A program made the translations under genes and the position numbers. A model generated the notes under the pieces. That model did not search any database, was not told the origin of the DNA, and was given only the letters and a program-made list of their open reading frames with translations. Of a stretch of DNA of 64,000 nucleotides, positions 52,614-60,534 are shown in pieces (position 1 is the first letter of the stretch; the number at the start of each line of letters is the position of its first letter). Source of the DNA: Amycolatopsis sp. cg9 (lineage in GTDB: Bacteria; Actinomycetota; Actinomycetes; Mycobacteriales; Pseudonocardiaceae); NCBI RefSeq assembly GCF_041346945.1, contig NZ_CP166850.1, forward strand, positions 1,240,001 through 1,304,000, written 5' to 3'.

Positions 52614-53289
52614 CGCGCATCACCACCGGCACGCTTCGCGTTCCAGCATCGGGTTCCTTCCGGGTCGGTGCTCGTGATCGCCACACCAACTCGGACACGA
52701 CCGGGTCCGGATCAGCTCCGCTGTCGCGGCTTCGTCCGCCGATCCTACTCACACCAACGGTCCCGCCCACGCCGTCACGGAACCCGCGAGGCGGCGATGT
52801 GCCGGCGATCCCGGGCACGTCGGCCGTGTCCCGGCCGGACAGGCCGAACATCACCCGCAGGATCACGACGTCCCGCTGCTGCGGCGCCAGCAGGTCGAGC
52901 AGGCGGTGCAGCCGCTGCCGCCGCTCGAGGTCCTCGAGGTGGCCGAGCGGCCCCGGTTGCGGCGAGGGCGCCTGGACGAATTCCGGGACCGGGACGCTGA
53001 CGTCTTCCCCGTGCCGTCGGTGCGCGTCGACGACCTCGTGCGCGGCGACGCCGTGGACGAAGTCCAGGAACTCGCCGGCGCCGCACCGGTAGCGCGGCAA
53101 CGCCTTCAGCACGCCGAGCAGGACCTCCTGCGCGCAGTCTTCCGCGTCGCTGTCGCGGTGCCGCCGATCTCCCAGCCGCGCGCGGCAATACCGCAGAACG
53201 TCCGGGCGCAGCATGCCGAGCAGCGCTTCCGTCGCGGTGCGGTCCCCCGCCACCGCCGCCGCGAGGAGCGTGCCGTCGACCGTCGCCAT
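52606..53289 (-). CDS. ECF-type sigma factor with degenerate region 4
   Basis: A 227-residue protein. Region 2 is intact (LLGMLRPDVLRYCRARLGDR; EDCAQEVLLGVLKALPRYR) and region 4 begins normally (LLAPQQRDVVILRVMFGLSG). After DTADV the sequence is PGIAGTSPPRGFRDG and continues as non-sigma-like residues to the stop, so the -35-recognition helix is missing. Neither other frame restores it. Either the gene is decaying or it acts with an unusual -35 mode. GGAGG lies 6 bp before the ATG. It leads the GAF-ANTAR operon. Confidence 0.75.
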   Translation of the reverse strand: MATVDGTLLAAAVAGDRTATEALLGMLRPDVLRYCRARLGDRRHRDSDAEDCAQEVLLGVLKALPRYRCGAGEFLDFVHGVAAHEVVDAHRRHGEDVSVPVPEFVQAPSPQPGPLGHLEDLERRQRLHRLLDLLAPQQRDVVILRVMFGLSGRDTADVPGIAGTSPPRGFRDGVGGTVGVSRIGGRSRDSGADPDPVVSELVWRSRAPTRKEPDAGTRSVPVVMRGG

Positions 53290-53308
53290 GGTGCGCCTCC
53301 CCACCCGG

Positions 53309-53458
53309 TCAATTCCGGGTGACCGGGTGCGGACGGGGATCGCGGTCGAGCGCGTCGGTGGCGAGCACGGCCACGGCATTGCCCGGCGTGCGCGGGACAC
53401 CGATCGCGGCCAGGAGGCGAACCGGCCCGATCAGGACCACCACCACGCGTCCCACCAT
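53309..53458 (-). CDS. Small hydrophobic open frame upstream of the sigma-like gene
   Basis: 49 codons with GAGG upstream; sequence MVGRVVVVLIGPVRLLAAIG then charged. It could be a leader peptide or small membrane protein, 19 bp before the sigma-like gene. No homology known; may be chance. Confidence 0.3.
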   Translation of the reverse strand: MVGRVVVVLIGPVRLLAAIGVPRTPGNAVAVLATDALDRDPRPHPVTRN

Positions 53459-53572
53459 CGTGCGCCTCGCCGTCCGGGCCGGGCGCCGGACCGAACCGGC
53501 CGGCACCGGGAAACAGGTCGCCGAGGTCTGGGGCTCGGTTCCCAGTCTAGTCCTCGGAGTCCGGCCGGACAG

Positions 53573-54157
53573 TCACGAATTGCCGGTGGTCACGGCGTGC
53601 GCGGCGAGGCCGTCGAGCAGCCGGTCGATGCCCCAGCGGAACCGGGTGGCCGCCACGCCGTCCCCTTCCGGTGCCGCGGCGACTTCCATCGCCACCGAGC
53701 CGAGGATGTGCACGTTGATCAGGTAGGACGCGTCGGCGGCGGCCGCCGGCCCCAACCCGGCGTCGGTCAGGATGGCCAGCAGTGTTTCGCGGACGGCCTG
53801 CGTGTGGGGGCCGTCGGGCGGGTGGCCGAGCATGAGGTGCACCGACCCGGGATGGGCTTGCAGCTCCGCGCGCAGTTCGAGGGCGAGGGCCCGGATGCGG
53901 TCGCGCCACGGCTGCGCCGGATCGGTGAACCGGTCGTGGTTCACGCGGCCGAGGAGGTGCTCCGCCAGTCCGCGCACCACCGCGGCCTTGTCCGGGAAGT
54001 AGGTGTACACCGCGTTGGGCGCCACGCCGACCCGGGCCGCGATCCCGCGGACCGAAACCGCGTCCGAACCGCGCTCGGCGAGCAGCGCCAGCGCCGCGTC
54101 GAGGATGACCTGCTCGCTCAAAGTCCGCCGGGGACCGGGGCGGCCCTTTTTGTCCAC
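53573..54157 (-). CDS. TetR family regulator
   Basis: A 194-residue TetR repressor. HTH region SVRGIAARVGVAPNAVYTYF follows TLSEQVILDAALALLAERG. The GTG start has AGGAGG 5 bp upstream and begins VDKKGRPGPRRT. It is divergent from the DUF4389 pseudogene and the quinone-oxidoreductase-like gene; the 14 bp-arm operator between them (54189-54221) is the likely binding site. Confidence 0.87.
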   Translation of the reverse strand: MDKKGRPGPRRTLSEQVILDAALALLAERGSDAVSVRGIAARVGVAPNAVYTYFPDKAAVVRGLAEHLLGRVNHDRFTDPAQPWRDRIRALALELRAELQAHPGSVHLMLGHPPDGPHTQAVRETLLAILTDAGLGPAAAADASYLINVHILGSVAMEVAAAPEGDGVAATRFRWGIDRLLDGLAAHAVTTGNS

Positions 54158-54188
54158 TTTTCCTCCTGCTCGCCGTATCGGAACGTCT

Positions 54189-54221
54189 CTGTACGGCGTA
54201 CAGTTATTGTACGCCGTACAG
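54189..54221. promoter_or_regulatory. Perfect 14 bp-arm inverted repeat, TetR-type operator
   Basis: CTGTACGGCGTACA (54189-54202) and TGTACGCCGTACAG (54208-54221), 5 bp spacer GTTAT. Each half is itself nearly palindromic around GTAC, so it offers two stacked dimer sites. It lies between divergent starts at 54157 and 54236. Confidence 0.8.
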
Positions 54222-54235
54222 ATTGGGGCGAGGAA

Positions 54236-54990
54236 ATGACCGAGACCCATGCGCAACCACGGAACGCCGGCCCGCCGGACCGGTCCTACCCCGTCCGCGT
54301 CCGGGCCGTGCTCGACACCCCGTTGTCCCGGGGGCTTTGGCTGGTGAAATGGCTGTGCTCGTCCCGCACGTACTGGTGCTCATCGCCCTGTGGGTCGCGT
54401 TCTGGGTGCTCAGCGTCGTGGCGTTCTTCGCGATCCTGATCACCGGCCGGTACCCGCGGAAGATCTTCGACTTCAACGTCGGGGTCCTGCGGTGGAGCTG
54501 GCGGGTGACCTACTACGGCTACGGCGCCCTCGGCACCGACCGCTACCCGCCGTTCAGCCTCCGCGAAGCACCCGGCTACCCGGCCACGCTGCACGTCGAG
54601 TACCCCGAACAGCTGTCGCGCGGGCTCGTGCTGGTCAAGTGGTGGCTGCTGGCCATCCCCCACTACCTCGTCCTCGCGATCCTGATCGGCGGCGGAACCG
54701 GCGCGGCTTGGGGCCTCGACGACCGCAGCTGGGCGTGGGGCGGCAGCCTCGTCGGCCTGCTCGTGCTGATCGCGGCGATCGTCCTGACGTTCACCGGCCG
54801 CTACCCCCGGCCGTTGTTCGACTTCATCGTCGGCATCCAGCGCTGGGGCCTGCGCGTCGCGGTCTACGCCGCGCTGATGACCGACCGGTAGCCGCCGTTC
54901 CGCCTCGACGGCGGCGGCGAGGAGCCCGGTGGCCCCGAGCCCGTGGAGCCCACCGAGACGCCGGTGCCCGCGAACCACGCGGGTCCGTGA
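54236..54990 (+). pseudogene. DUF4389 membrane protein gene with frameshift and premature stop
   Basis: The first 39 codons read MTETHAQPRN to RSYPVRVRAVLDTPLSRG and LWLVKW, the DUF4389 start. The frame then breaks near 54350-54356; the rest of the protein (LVPHVLVLIALWVAFWVLSV onwards, twice repeated GRYPR..FDF and RGLVLVKWW modules) continues in another frame, consistent with one missing base. It then meets TAG at 54889-54891 in MTDR-stop, where relatives have MTDRYPPF; translation resumed after the stop gives PPFRLDGGGEEPGG to TGA at 54990. Two lesions make a functional product unlikely, although a base-call error cannot be excluded. Confidence 0.72.
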
Positions 54991-55003
54991 CGAGGAGACC
55001 ACC

Positions 55004-55975
55004 ATGCGGGCGATCGTCCAAAACACCTACGGCCCGGCCGAAGTCCTGAGCCTGCAAGACATCACCCGACCGGTCGTCGGCGACGCCGACCTGCTCGTCC
55101 GGGTGCACGCGGCCGGTCTCGACCCCGGCGTCTGGCACGTGATGACCGGGCTGCCGTACCTGATCCGGTTGCTCGGGTACGGCTTCCGGGGCCCGAAGGA
55201 CCGGGTGCGGGGCCGCGCTTTGGCCGGGCGCGTCGAGGCGGTCGGCAAGGACGTGACGCGGTTCCGCCCGGGCGACGACGTGTACGGGACGTGTGACGGC
55301 TCCTTCGCCGAATACGCGATCGTCCAAGCGGGCGATGTGGCGCCCAAGCCGGCCCGTCTCACCTTCGACCAGGCCGCGGCGGTCCCGATTTCGGCGACGA
55401 CCGCGTTGCAGGGACTTCGCGACGTCGGCCGGCTGCGGGCCGGGCAGCGCGTGCTGGTCATCGGCGCCTCCGGCGGGATCGGGACGTTCGCGGTCCAGCT
55501 GGCCGAGGTCTACGGCGCGCACGTCACCGGCGTCTGCAGCACGTCGAAGACCGACCTGGTCCGCCGGCTCGGCGCGGCCGAGGTCGTCGACTACACCCGC
55601 GAGGACTTCGCCGACGGGACCCGCCACTACGACCTCATCCTCGACACCGCGGGCAACCGCCCGCTGGCCCACCTGCGACGTGCACTGGCCCCCGAAGGAA
55701 CCCTCGTCATCGTCGGCGGCGAAACCGGCGGGAGGTGGACGGGCGGGTTCCAGCGCTCGGTCCTCGCCGCGCTGCTTTCGCCGTTCATGCGCCAGCACCT
55801 GCGCATGCTGACGTCGAAGGAGAACGGCGCCGACCTCCGCGCGCTCGAAGAACACTTCGAAGCGGGCCGCCTCACGCCGGTCATCGACCGGACCTACCCG
55901 CTCAGCGAAGTCCCCGAAGCCGTCCGGTACCTGGCGGAAGGCCACGCGCGGGGCAAAGTCGTCATCACCGTCTGA
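55004..55975 (+). CDS. Zinc-independent MDR-family oxidoreductase (quinone oxidoreductase-like)
   Basis: A 323-residue medium-chain dehydrogenase/reductase. Starts MRAIVQNTYGPAEVLSLQDI; NADPH-binding motif VLVIGASGGIGTFAVQLA; no catalytic zinc ligands (Cys/His/Asp set absent). It resembles NAD(P)H:quinone reductase-type enzymes. GAGGAG lies 9 bp before the ATG. It follows the DUF4389 pseudogene, so both were probably under the same TetR-controlled promoter; DUF4389 plus oxidoreductase recurs in actinomycetes. Confidence 0.88.
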   Translation: MRAIVQNTYGPAEVLSLQDITRPVVGDADLLVRVHAAGLDPGVWHVMTGLPYLIRLLGYGFRGPKDRVRGRALAGRVEAVGKDVTRFRPGDDVYGTCDGSFAEYAIVQAGDVAPKPARLTFDQAAAVPISATTALQGLRDVGRLRAGQRVLVIGASGGIGTFAVQLAEVYGAHVTGVCSTSKTDLVRRLGAAEVVDYTREDFADGTRHYDLILDTAGNRPLAHLRRALAPEGTLVIVGGETGGRWTGGFQRSVLAALLSPFMRQHLRMLTSKENGADLRALEEHFEAGRLTPVIDRTYPLSEVPEAVRYLAEGHARGKVVITV

Positions 55976-56060
55976 CTCCGGACCGGGCTATCCTCGGTCG
56001 CGTCCGCCCCGGACCCCGGCGGTGCCACCCCGAAGTGGCCGAACCGGGCGGAGGGCAGTG

Positions 56061-56123
56061 ATGATCACCGCGACAGCGGCAGTGGCAGCGCGGGCTCGTG
56101 GCGCCGCCGAGGCGGAACAGTGA
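56061..56123 (+). CDS. 20-codon upstream open frame
   Basis: ATG at 56061 with AGGGCAGTG upstream, 20 codons (MITATAAVAARARGAAEAEQ), stop overlapping the next gene's GTG by 4 bp (GTGA). It may serve translational coupling or be a leader peptide. Function speculative. Confidence 0.3.
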   Translation: MITATAAVAARARGAAEAEQ

Positions 56124-56875
56124 CCACCGGAGGCGGTCTGCTCCTGGTCCTGGAGGAGCGGGCGGAGTCCACCGTGGCGACCGTGACCGGCACCTTGACC
56201 TCGGCCGGCTACCCCGAACTCCGCGACACGGTGCTCAAGGTGGCCACCGAAGCGCCGGAGTGCGTCATCGCCGACATCCGGGGCCTCGACATCGGCGACG
56301 ACACCGCGATGACGGTGTTTTCGGTCATCGCCGGGCGGATCAGCCGGTGGCCGGGGATCCCCTTCGCCGTCGTGACCGACCGCGAGGACCACCTGACCGC
56401 CATGGCGGCGCAGCGACGCTTCCCGGTCTTCGCGGACGTCCCCACGGCCGAGCGGGCCCGCGACCACCCGCCCCGCCTGCGGGCGGTGCAGCTGCTGACC
56501 GCCTCGCCGAACGCGTCCGCGGTCAGCCGGGAGTTCGTGAGCCGGGTCTGCGCGGCGTGGAACGCACCGGGCTTCGTCGACGACGCTTCGGTGATCGCGA
56601 CCGAGCTGGTCGAGAACGCGATCCGGCACACGACGTCGAACCCGAGGCTCCGGCTGGAGCTGTGCCGCGGCGTCTTCACCGTCGCGGTGGCCGACAACGA
56701 CCCGCGGCCGGCCGTGCTGCGCGAACGGCCCCACCACCGCCAGCACGGGGTCGGGCTCATGCTGGTCGCCCAGACCGCGCGACACTGGGGGTACAGCCGC
56801 TCCCGGGCCGGCGGCAAGGTCGTCTGGGCCGTACTGGCCCGGCGCGGCCGCTTCGAACTCGGCACCGCCCGGTAG
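56120..56875 (+). CDS. STAS-domain plus HATPase (anti-sigma/antagonist-type) protein
   Basis: A 251-residue fusion. Residues about 1-105 are STAS-like (SVIAGRISRWPGIPF), the rest an RsbW-type ATPase: N-box ELVENAIRHT, GQ-like VADNDPRP and a G-box-like QHGVGLMLVAQTARHWGY. Such fusions combine the anti-sigma kinase and antagonist roles of partner-switching systems. No phosphatase or sigma-B gene is nearby. GTG 56120 has GGCGGAAC upstream. Confidence 0.85.
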   Translation: MTTGGGLLLVLEERAESTVATVTGTLTSAGYPELRDTVLKVATEAPECVIADIRGLDIGDDTAMTVFSVIAGRISRWPGIPFAVVTDREDHLTAMAAQRRFPVFADVPTAERARDHPPRLRAVQLLTASPNASAVSREFVSRVCAAWNAPGFVDDASVIATELVENAIRHTTSNPRLRLELCRGVFTVAVADNDPRPAVLRERPHHRQHGVGLMLVAQTARHWGYSRSRAGGKVVWAVLARRGRFELGTAR

Positions 56876-56995
56876 CGAGACCACTCGGCTGGGCGAACCC
56901 CGCCCGGCGTCTCCCGTTCTACGCTGGAAGACCGCGCCCCGGACCCCGGCCACCCGATTACGTGCACCCGGTGCACCGCGAGCGAAGGCGCGCTG

Positions 56996-57325
56996 ATGGA
57001 TGGCGAGCAAACCGATCGGCGTGAAGCAGGCCGGACAACCGCCGACCCGAACCGAACATGGCCCACCCGCCACGGCGGCGGCTACCCCCGCGGCTGGCTC
57101 ATCCGCTACCGCCGCCGCGCACGCCCTGGCTCGTGCTCAGCGCCGGTGTGGCGCGAGCACACCGGAACCGTGGCTGGACAGAGCCTGCGCGACGAGCACA
57201 CCAGCACCACCTGGGTACCCGTCCGCCCACAGGGATCAGCCGCCGACGAGCAGGTCAGCCTGGTCCGAGCCACCGACATCCTCGACGCCCGCCCACCGGG
57301 CTTCGACGAGCGTTTCCGGAACTGA
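56996..57325 (+). CDS. Hypothetical protein
   Basis: A 109-residue protein with an ATG and GAAGG upstream, third-position GC bias partly typical. It is polar and rich in Arg/Thr/Gly, with VSLVRATDILDARPPGF at the end. No family recognised; possibly not a gene. Confidence 0.4.
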   Translation: MDGEQTDRREAGRTTADPNRTWPTRHGGGYPRGWLIRYRRRARPGSCSAPVWREHTGTVAGQSLRDEHTSTTWVPVRPQGSAADEQVSLVRATDILDARPPGFDERFRN

Positions 57326-57367
57326 AGGAGTCGGAATGGCAGCGGTTTTCGCGAGTCGGCCAAGCCG

Positions 57368-57619
57368 GTGACCCGCTTACGGCGGTCGCCGGCCATCGAG
57401 GCGGACCCGTTCGCGTTGACGGGCGAGGTGCGGCACCGGGCCGCTCGGCTGGTGGCGTCGACGTCGCACGATGCCGCGGATTGCCAGCTGCTGCTGGCGA
57501 TGCTGGGGCTCACTCCCGCCGATGGTCTTGATGTGGTGGACGATGAGGTGGTTGGTGGCCGCGGGGCTGGGGGGTACGTCCGTCCGCGGGGTCAGTTGGG
57601 GGAGAGTCGGCGGGCTTAG
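57368..57619 (+). CDS. Hypothetical short protein
   Basis: 83 residues, GTG start; helical-looking LTGEVRHRAARLVASTSHDA and CQLLLAMLGLTPADGLDVVD, then a Gly/Arg-rich tail. Similar ADCxLLLxMLGL motifs occur in small actinobacterial proteins. The tail may be read-through; moderate trust. Confidence 0.4.
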   Translation: MTRLRRSPAIEADPFALTGEVRHRAARLVASTSHDAADCQLLLAMLGLTPADGLDVVDDEVVGGRGAGGYVRPRGQLGESRRA

Positions 57620-57770
57620 TTGTGAGGTGCTGGGCTTTTTGCTGCCCACAACACTTCTCGCACCTGCGGGGCGACCGGCAGCACCTCTCCGACTAAGGAA
57701 AAGCGTGCCCCGGCGCTCAAATTTGACATCAGCAGCGAACGACCCCGCCCACTCTCGACGAGGAGCTGCG

Positions 57771-57810
57771 TGGTGCCCCGACCGGACTCGAACCCGCACT
57801 TTGTCGATTT
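57771..57810. repeat. Diverged copy of the tRNA 3' end (att-like)
   Basis: Complementary to a tRNA 3' half ending CACCA. It matches 60532-60572 in direct orientation with one indel and a few mismatches, including 17 identical bases (GGACTCGAACCCGCACT) and GTCGATTT. Copies of a tRNA 3' end at the far border are the classical trace of integration into a tRNA gene. Confidence 0.7.
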
Positions 57811-58142
57811 GCAGGCCAGATCAGCCGCCATCGGTCGTTGTTGATCGACATGGGCCACCTCCTGCAAGATTAGCGCTTGCGAACGGTCGTCGCCCACCAA
57901 GATCAGCCATCATTGGGCGTTGATAGTGGGGCGAAACTGGGGCACCTGATCTTGACTCCCCCGCCTGGCCGGTGAGACTTGAACCAAGATCCCCTTGCCC
58001 CAATCGACAGAAGATCTGACGTCGTTTGCGTACACCACGACCACGGCTGACCTGCGGAAACCTGGGCACTGTCGGTGGTTGTTGGTCGCTGTTTGGTGGT
58101 GCCGTGTGGCGTGTATGTGACACGAATTTTTGGCCAGCGACG
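57811..58142. other. 332 bp of the element without a gene
   Basis: No credible gene. Third-position pattern is lost and stops are frequent in all frames. A T-arm-like GGTTCAAGTCTCACC (complement) lies at 57971-57985 but is not part of a foldable tRNA. Confidence 0.4.
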
Positions 58143-58655
58143 CTACTGGTCTGGAAAGAGGGCCGAGACAGCGTGGTGAGAGCTCTCGATCACAGTACGT
58201 GCCATGGCTGGCGTCCACAGCTCTTGGCCTGCTCCGTGCACTGTCTTGTTACGTAGCAGACGGCCGGCATCAAGGCGGTCGCCATCCCAGGCGGGCTTCG
58301 GCAACAATCCCTGGCGCTCGGCAGTTTTTACGAGATCGACGAACGGAATCTTCGTGCTCGCTTTCAAGCGGGACCGCAGAGCCACTTCCACCGCGAAGAT
58401 GGACCATGTCCCTCCGACGGCGAACAGAGTGTAGGCGTAGTAGCCCTGGGTGTAGAGGTCTCGACTTGCTGTGAGTAGCTCTGCGGCACCTTGGGGTGTC
58501 GAATCGGTTCTAGGCCACGTCGATGCCTGCCTGCGTAGCTCGTGGTACCCCGAGTGCGCCGCCCCGTTCAAGCCTGCGAGGTTGATCATTCGTGGGTCCG
58601 GAGGAGGGGGCTCCCTATGGCCGAGATCCGCTCCCGCTGGGGTCCAAAGAGTCAT
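58143..58655 (-). CDS. HEPN-like protein with RNxxxH motif
   Basis: A 170-residue protein. The C-terminal half is helical, with LTASRDLYTQGYYAYTLFAV and Arg135-Asn-Lys-Thr-Val-His140 (LLRNKTVHG), the R-N-x3-H motif of HEPN ribonucleases. HEPN proteins are typical toxins or effectors of defence and toxin-antitoxin systems. No Shine-Dalgarno precedes the ATG 58655; a -10-like TATCAT lies 6 bp upstream, so it looks leaderless. It is divergent from the DUF6414-like gene, 165 bp away. Confidence 0.68.
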   Translation of the reverse strand: MTLWTPAGADLGHREPPPPDPRMINLAGLNGAAHSGYHELRRQASTWPRTDSTPQGAAELLTASRDLYTQGYYAYTLFAVGGTWSIFAVEVALRSRLKASTKIPFVDLVKTAERQGLLPKPAWDGDRLDAGRLLRNKTVHGAGQELWTPAMARTVIESSHHAVSALFPDQ

Positions 58656-58820
58656 GTAGAAATGATAACAAGATAGCCTATGAAGCACGGCCAAACGTGG
58701 TGGCTATTTGCAGCCTCCGTCGAACGCTGACGGCTCCTAGCAAATAGGACGAACGGGTGTAACGCGAGAAGTTGTCGCGACGACTATGCACGATCAAGGT
58801 CATCTAGGTGAGGAGTGGTC

Positions 58821-59819
58821 GTGGGGTCAGCAAAGCAGTCGAGAAGTACACCGTTTGAACTTGCACACCCTGTCTACCTCGACACTCCAATGTTGGTTAG
58901 TTTCTTGGCTGCACTCGAAGATGGGGTGAGTTACCACAGCGAAATTGCTGAAAAGCAAGCGCAGTCGAAAAAATCGACCGGCGAGGCGTCCGGCGCAGTC
59001 AAACTTCCGAGCCTTGCGTCCCTGCTGGGGTTAAATCTTTCTGTTAATGGTAAGTACTCCCGAGAGTCGGGTGGCGACCAAAGTACTGAAAGCAAGTTCA
59101 TTCGTGAACACACATCCGCATCACTTTTTAATCGCCTGCGATCTCGTTTGCACGCGGACGGTCTTGTTCGTGAGATACCGGAGGGTGGCTCGATAGTCGA
59201 CGTAGTTTCCGGTGACATCGTGGAGGTTGCGGGTCAGTTCGAAGCTACGCCATTGCGCCTGCTGATCGACTTCATGAAGAACGTGTACCCGTTCGCCGAG
59301 GAGGATGCAAAGAAGGCACTCGCGGCCCTCCCGGAAGTTAAGCGAAATCAGCGTCGATCTGGCTCTCAGCAGGGACGAGCTGACGAATTGCATCAAGTCG
59401 ACGCGGCGCGCGAAGAAATCCTGAAGCGTATCGAAGAGCAGGAAGGGATCATGCGAACAATTGAGATATTGGAGCGCGACCTCTTGTCTTCGCCGATGGT
59501 TGACTTGATATTTCGACAGTCTGGATTTTCTGGACTGGTAACTGCGAATCGCGAGTACTTTACCTCGGAGGTTGCGGCGGCGCTTGTGGGCGGCCGGTTC
59601 TCTATGATCGGTAAAGTCACCGCAGTAGACGTGAGGGAGAATGCTTCTAATTCGGTTGTCCGCAGGGGCGGAATGGGAGCATTTGCAAATAGTATCGTTG
59701 TGCCAATGTTGAAGCAAATGAGAGAAGATATGCCAATTCACGGAGTCGAAATAGAGTTGCCTGAAGCTCACATCGGAGGACATTATATTCAGGTTATTCC
59801 CTTGGCTATCTTTGTCTAA
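58821..59819 (+). CDS. DUF6414-like protein
   Basis: A 332-residue protein beginning GSAKQSRSTPFELAHPVYLD, with TPMLVSFLAALEDGV, a feature of DUF6414-type proteins of unknown function. Residues about 190-220 are coiled coil (AREEILKRIEEQEGIMRTIE), and the end is beta-rich (HIGGHYIQVIPLAIFV). GTG 58821 has AGGAG 5 bp upstream; a GTG 6 bp earlier is less likely. GC content is clearly below that of the chromosome. The family is often found in defence-like neighbourhoods; its activity is unknown. Confidence 0.65.
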   Translation: MGSAKQSRSTPFELAHPVYLDTPMLVSFLAALEDGVSYHSEIAEKQAQSKKSTGEASGAVKLPSLASLLGLNLSVNGKYSRESGGDQSTESKFIREHTSASLFNRLRSRLHADGLVREIPEGGSIVDVVSGDIVEVAGQFEATPLRLLIDFMKNVYPFAEEDAKKALAALPEVKRNQRRSGSQQGRADELHQVDAAREEILKRIEEQEGIMRTIEILERDLLSSPMVDLIFRQSGFSGLVTANREYFTSEVAAALVGGRFSMIGKVTAVDVRENASNSVVRRGGMGAFANSIVVPMLKQMREDMPIHGVEIELPEAHIGGHYIQVIPLAIFV

Positions 59820-60230
59820 GAATGCCAGTGAATATCACTTCTTAGTGGGTGGCCTTTCGGCATCTCGACGACCTGGCGCAGCCCGATCACGCTGTGTCAA
59901 GGGGGCACTTCCCGCCCGACCGCCGCTGACCTGCTCGGCCGCCCCCTGGACGCGGCGTGATAGCCCTCTGGGAGGTCGTCGAGATGCCGTTTGGCCGCAC
60001 ACGGACGCAACCGCCGCGCACGTCCCGGCCATCTCGATGACCTGCCCGTCCGGCGAGGACATTCTCTTCTTCTTGAGCTGCCGCTCCCGGTGCAGCCGCC
60101 GGCCGGTCGCGTGGGTGCCGGAGGCGGGCCCCGCGCGTGCCGGCCGATAGCGGCGCGGCCCCGGAGGGGCCGCCTTGAACAAGAAAAGAAACTCTGAACA
60201 CAGTGATCAATCGCGCTTAGGCGGGAGCTG
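59820..60230. other. Gene-free stretch with a long inverted repeat
   Basis: No credible gene in about 410 bp. GC rises sharply again here. It contains the inverted repeat at 59851-59996 and the ribosome-site-poor remains up to the zinc-ribbon fragment. Confidence 0.4.
59851..59996. repeat. 146 bp element with 24 bp imperfect terminal inverted repeats
   Basis: GGCATCTCGACGACCT (59859-59874) and AGGTCGTCGAGATGCC (59973-59988) are perfect complements, extended outward to about 24 bp (GGCC..CGGCATC). The loop is about 98 bp. It could be a MITE-like relic or a strong RNA stem. No target duplication was seen. Confidence 0.55.
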
Positions 60231-60330
60231 TTAGGCCGGAGTGAACTCGGCTAGGCAGCGGTAGCACTTGGAGTCCCAGTAGGACACCTCGCGGTTACCG
60301 CAGTTCGGGCACTCGTTCAGGCGCGCGGGG
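60231..60330 (-). pseudogene. Truncated zinc-ribbon protein end
   Basis: The complement strand reads CPNCGNREVSYWDSKCYRC then LAEFTPA and a TAA stop (60231-60233). Two CxxC pairs form a zinc ribbon. Upstream the frame runs into the integrase remnant on the other strand without a start, so only the 3' end is left. Confidence 0.55.
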
Positions 60331-60453
60331 CTACTCGCCGCGCCAGATCGCCGACCTCCTCGGGCACGCGCGCCCGTCGGTTACGCTCGTCCGGTACGTC
60401 GGCCGTGGCGCGTGGCTTCGACCATCACGGACGCGATGGAAGACCTCTTGTGA
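60323..60453 (+). pseudogene. Tyrosine integrase C-terminal remnant, frameshifted
   Basis: Reading from 60323: ARGYSPRQIADLLGHARPSV then TLVRYVGR, containing the catalytic histidine (LGHARPSVT) and tyrosine (RY) of tyrosine recombinases. One base is missing near 60406; after that the frame resumes as RVASTITDAMEDLL to TGA at 60451. It lies about 80 bp from the tRNA 3' end, the usual place for an integrase gene. Confidence 0.72.
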
Positions 60454-60534
60454 GGGTTGCGGCAAAGCGGGGCGCAAGTGGGACTCATGATCTTCACCGC
60501 ACCCCACACCGAAACCTCTGACCAGCGTGAATGG

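Noticed and set aside
57967..57990. T-arm-like sequence suggesting a second tRNA fragment
   Set aside because: Matches only a short TTCAAGT-type loop with partial stem; no acceptor or anticodon arm can be built.
59835..60182. 115-codon frame on the complement after the DUF6414-like gene
   Set aside because: No ribosome site, Arg/Pro/Gly-rich composition, and it overlaps the long inverted repeat.
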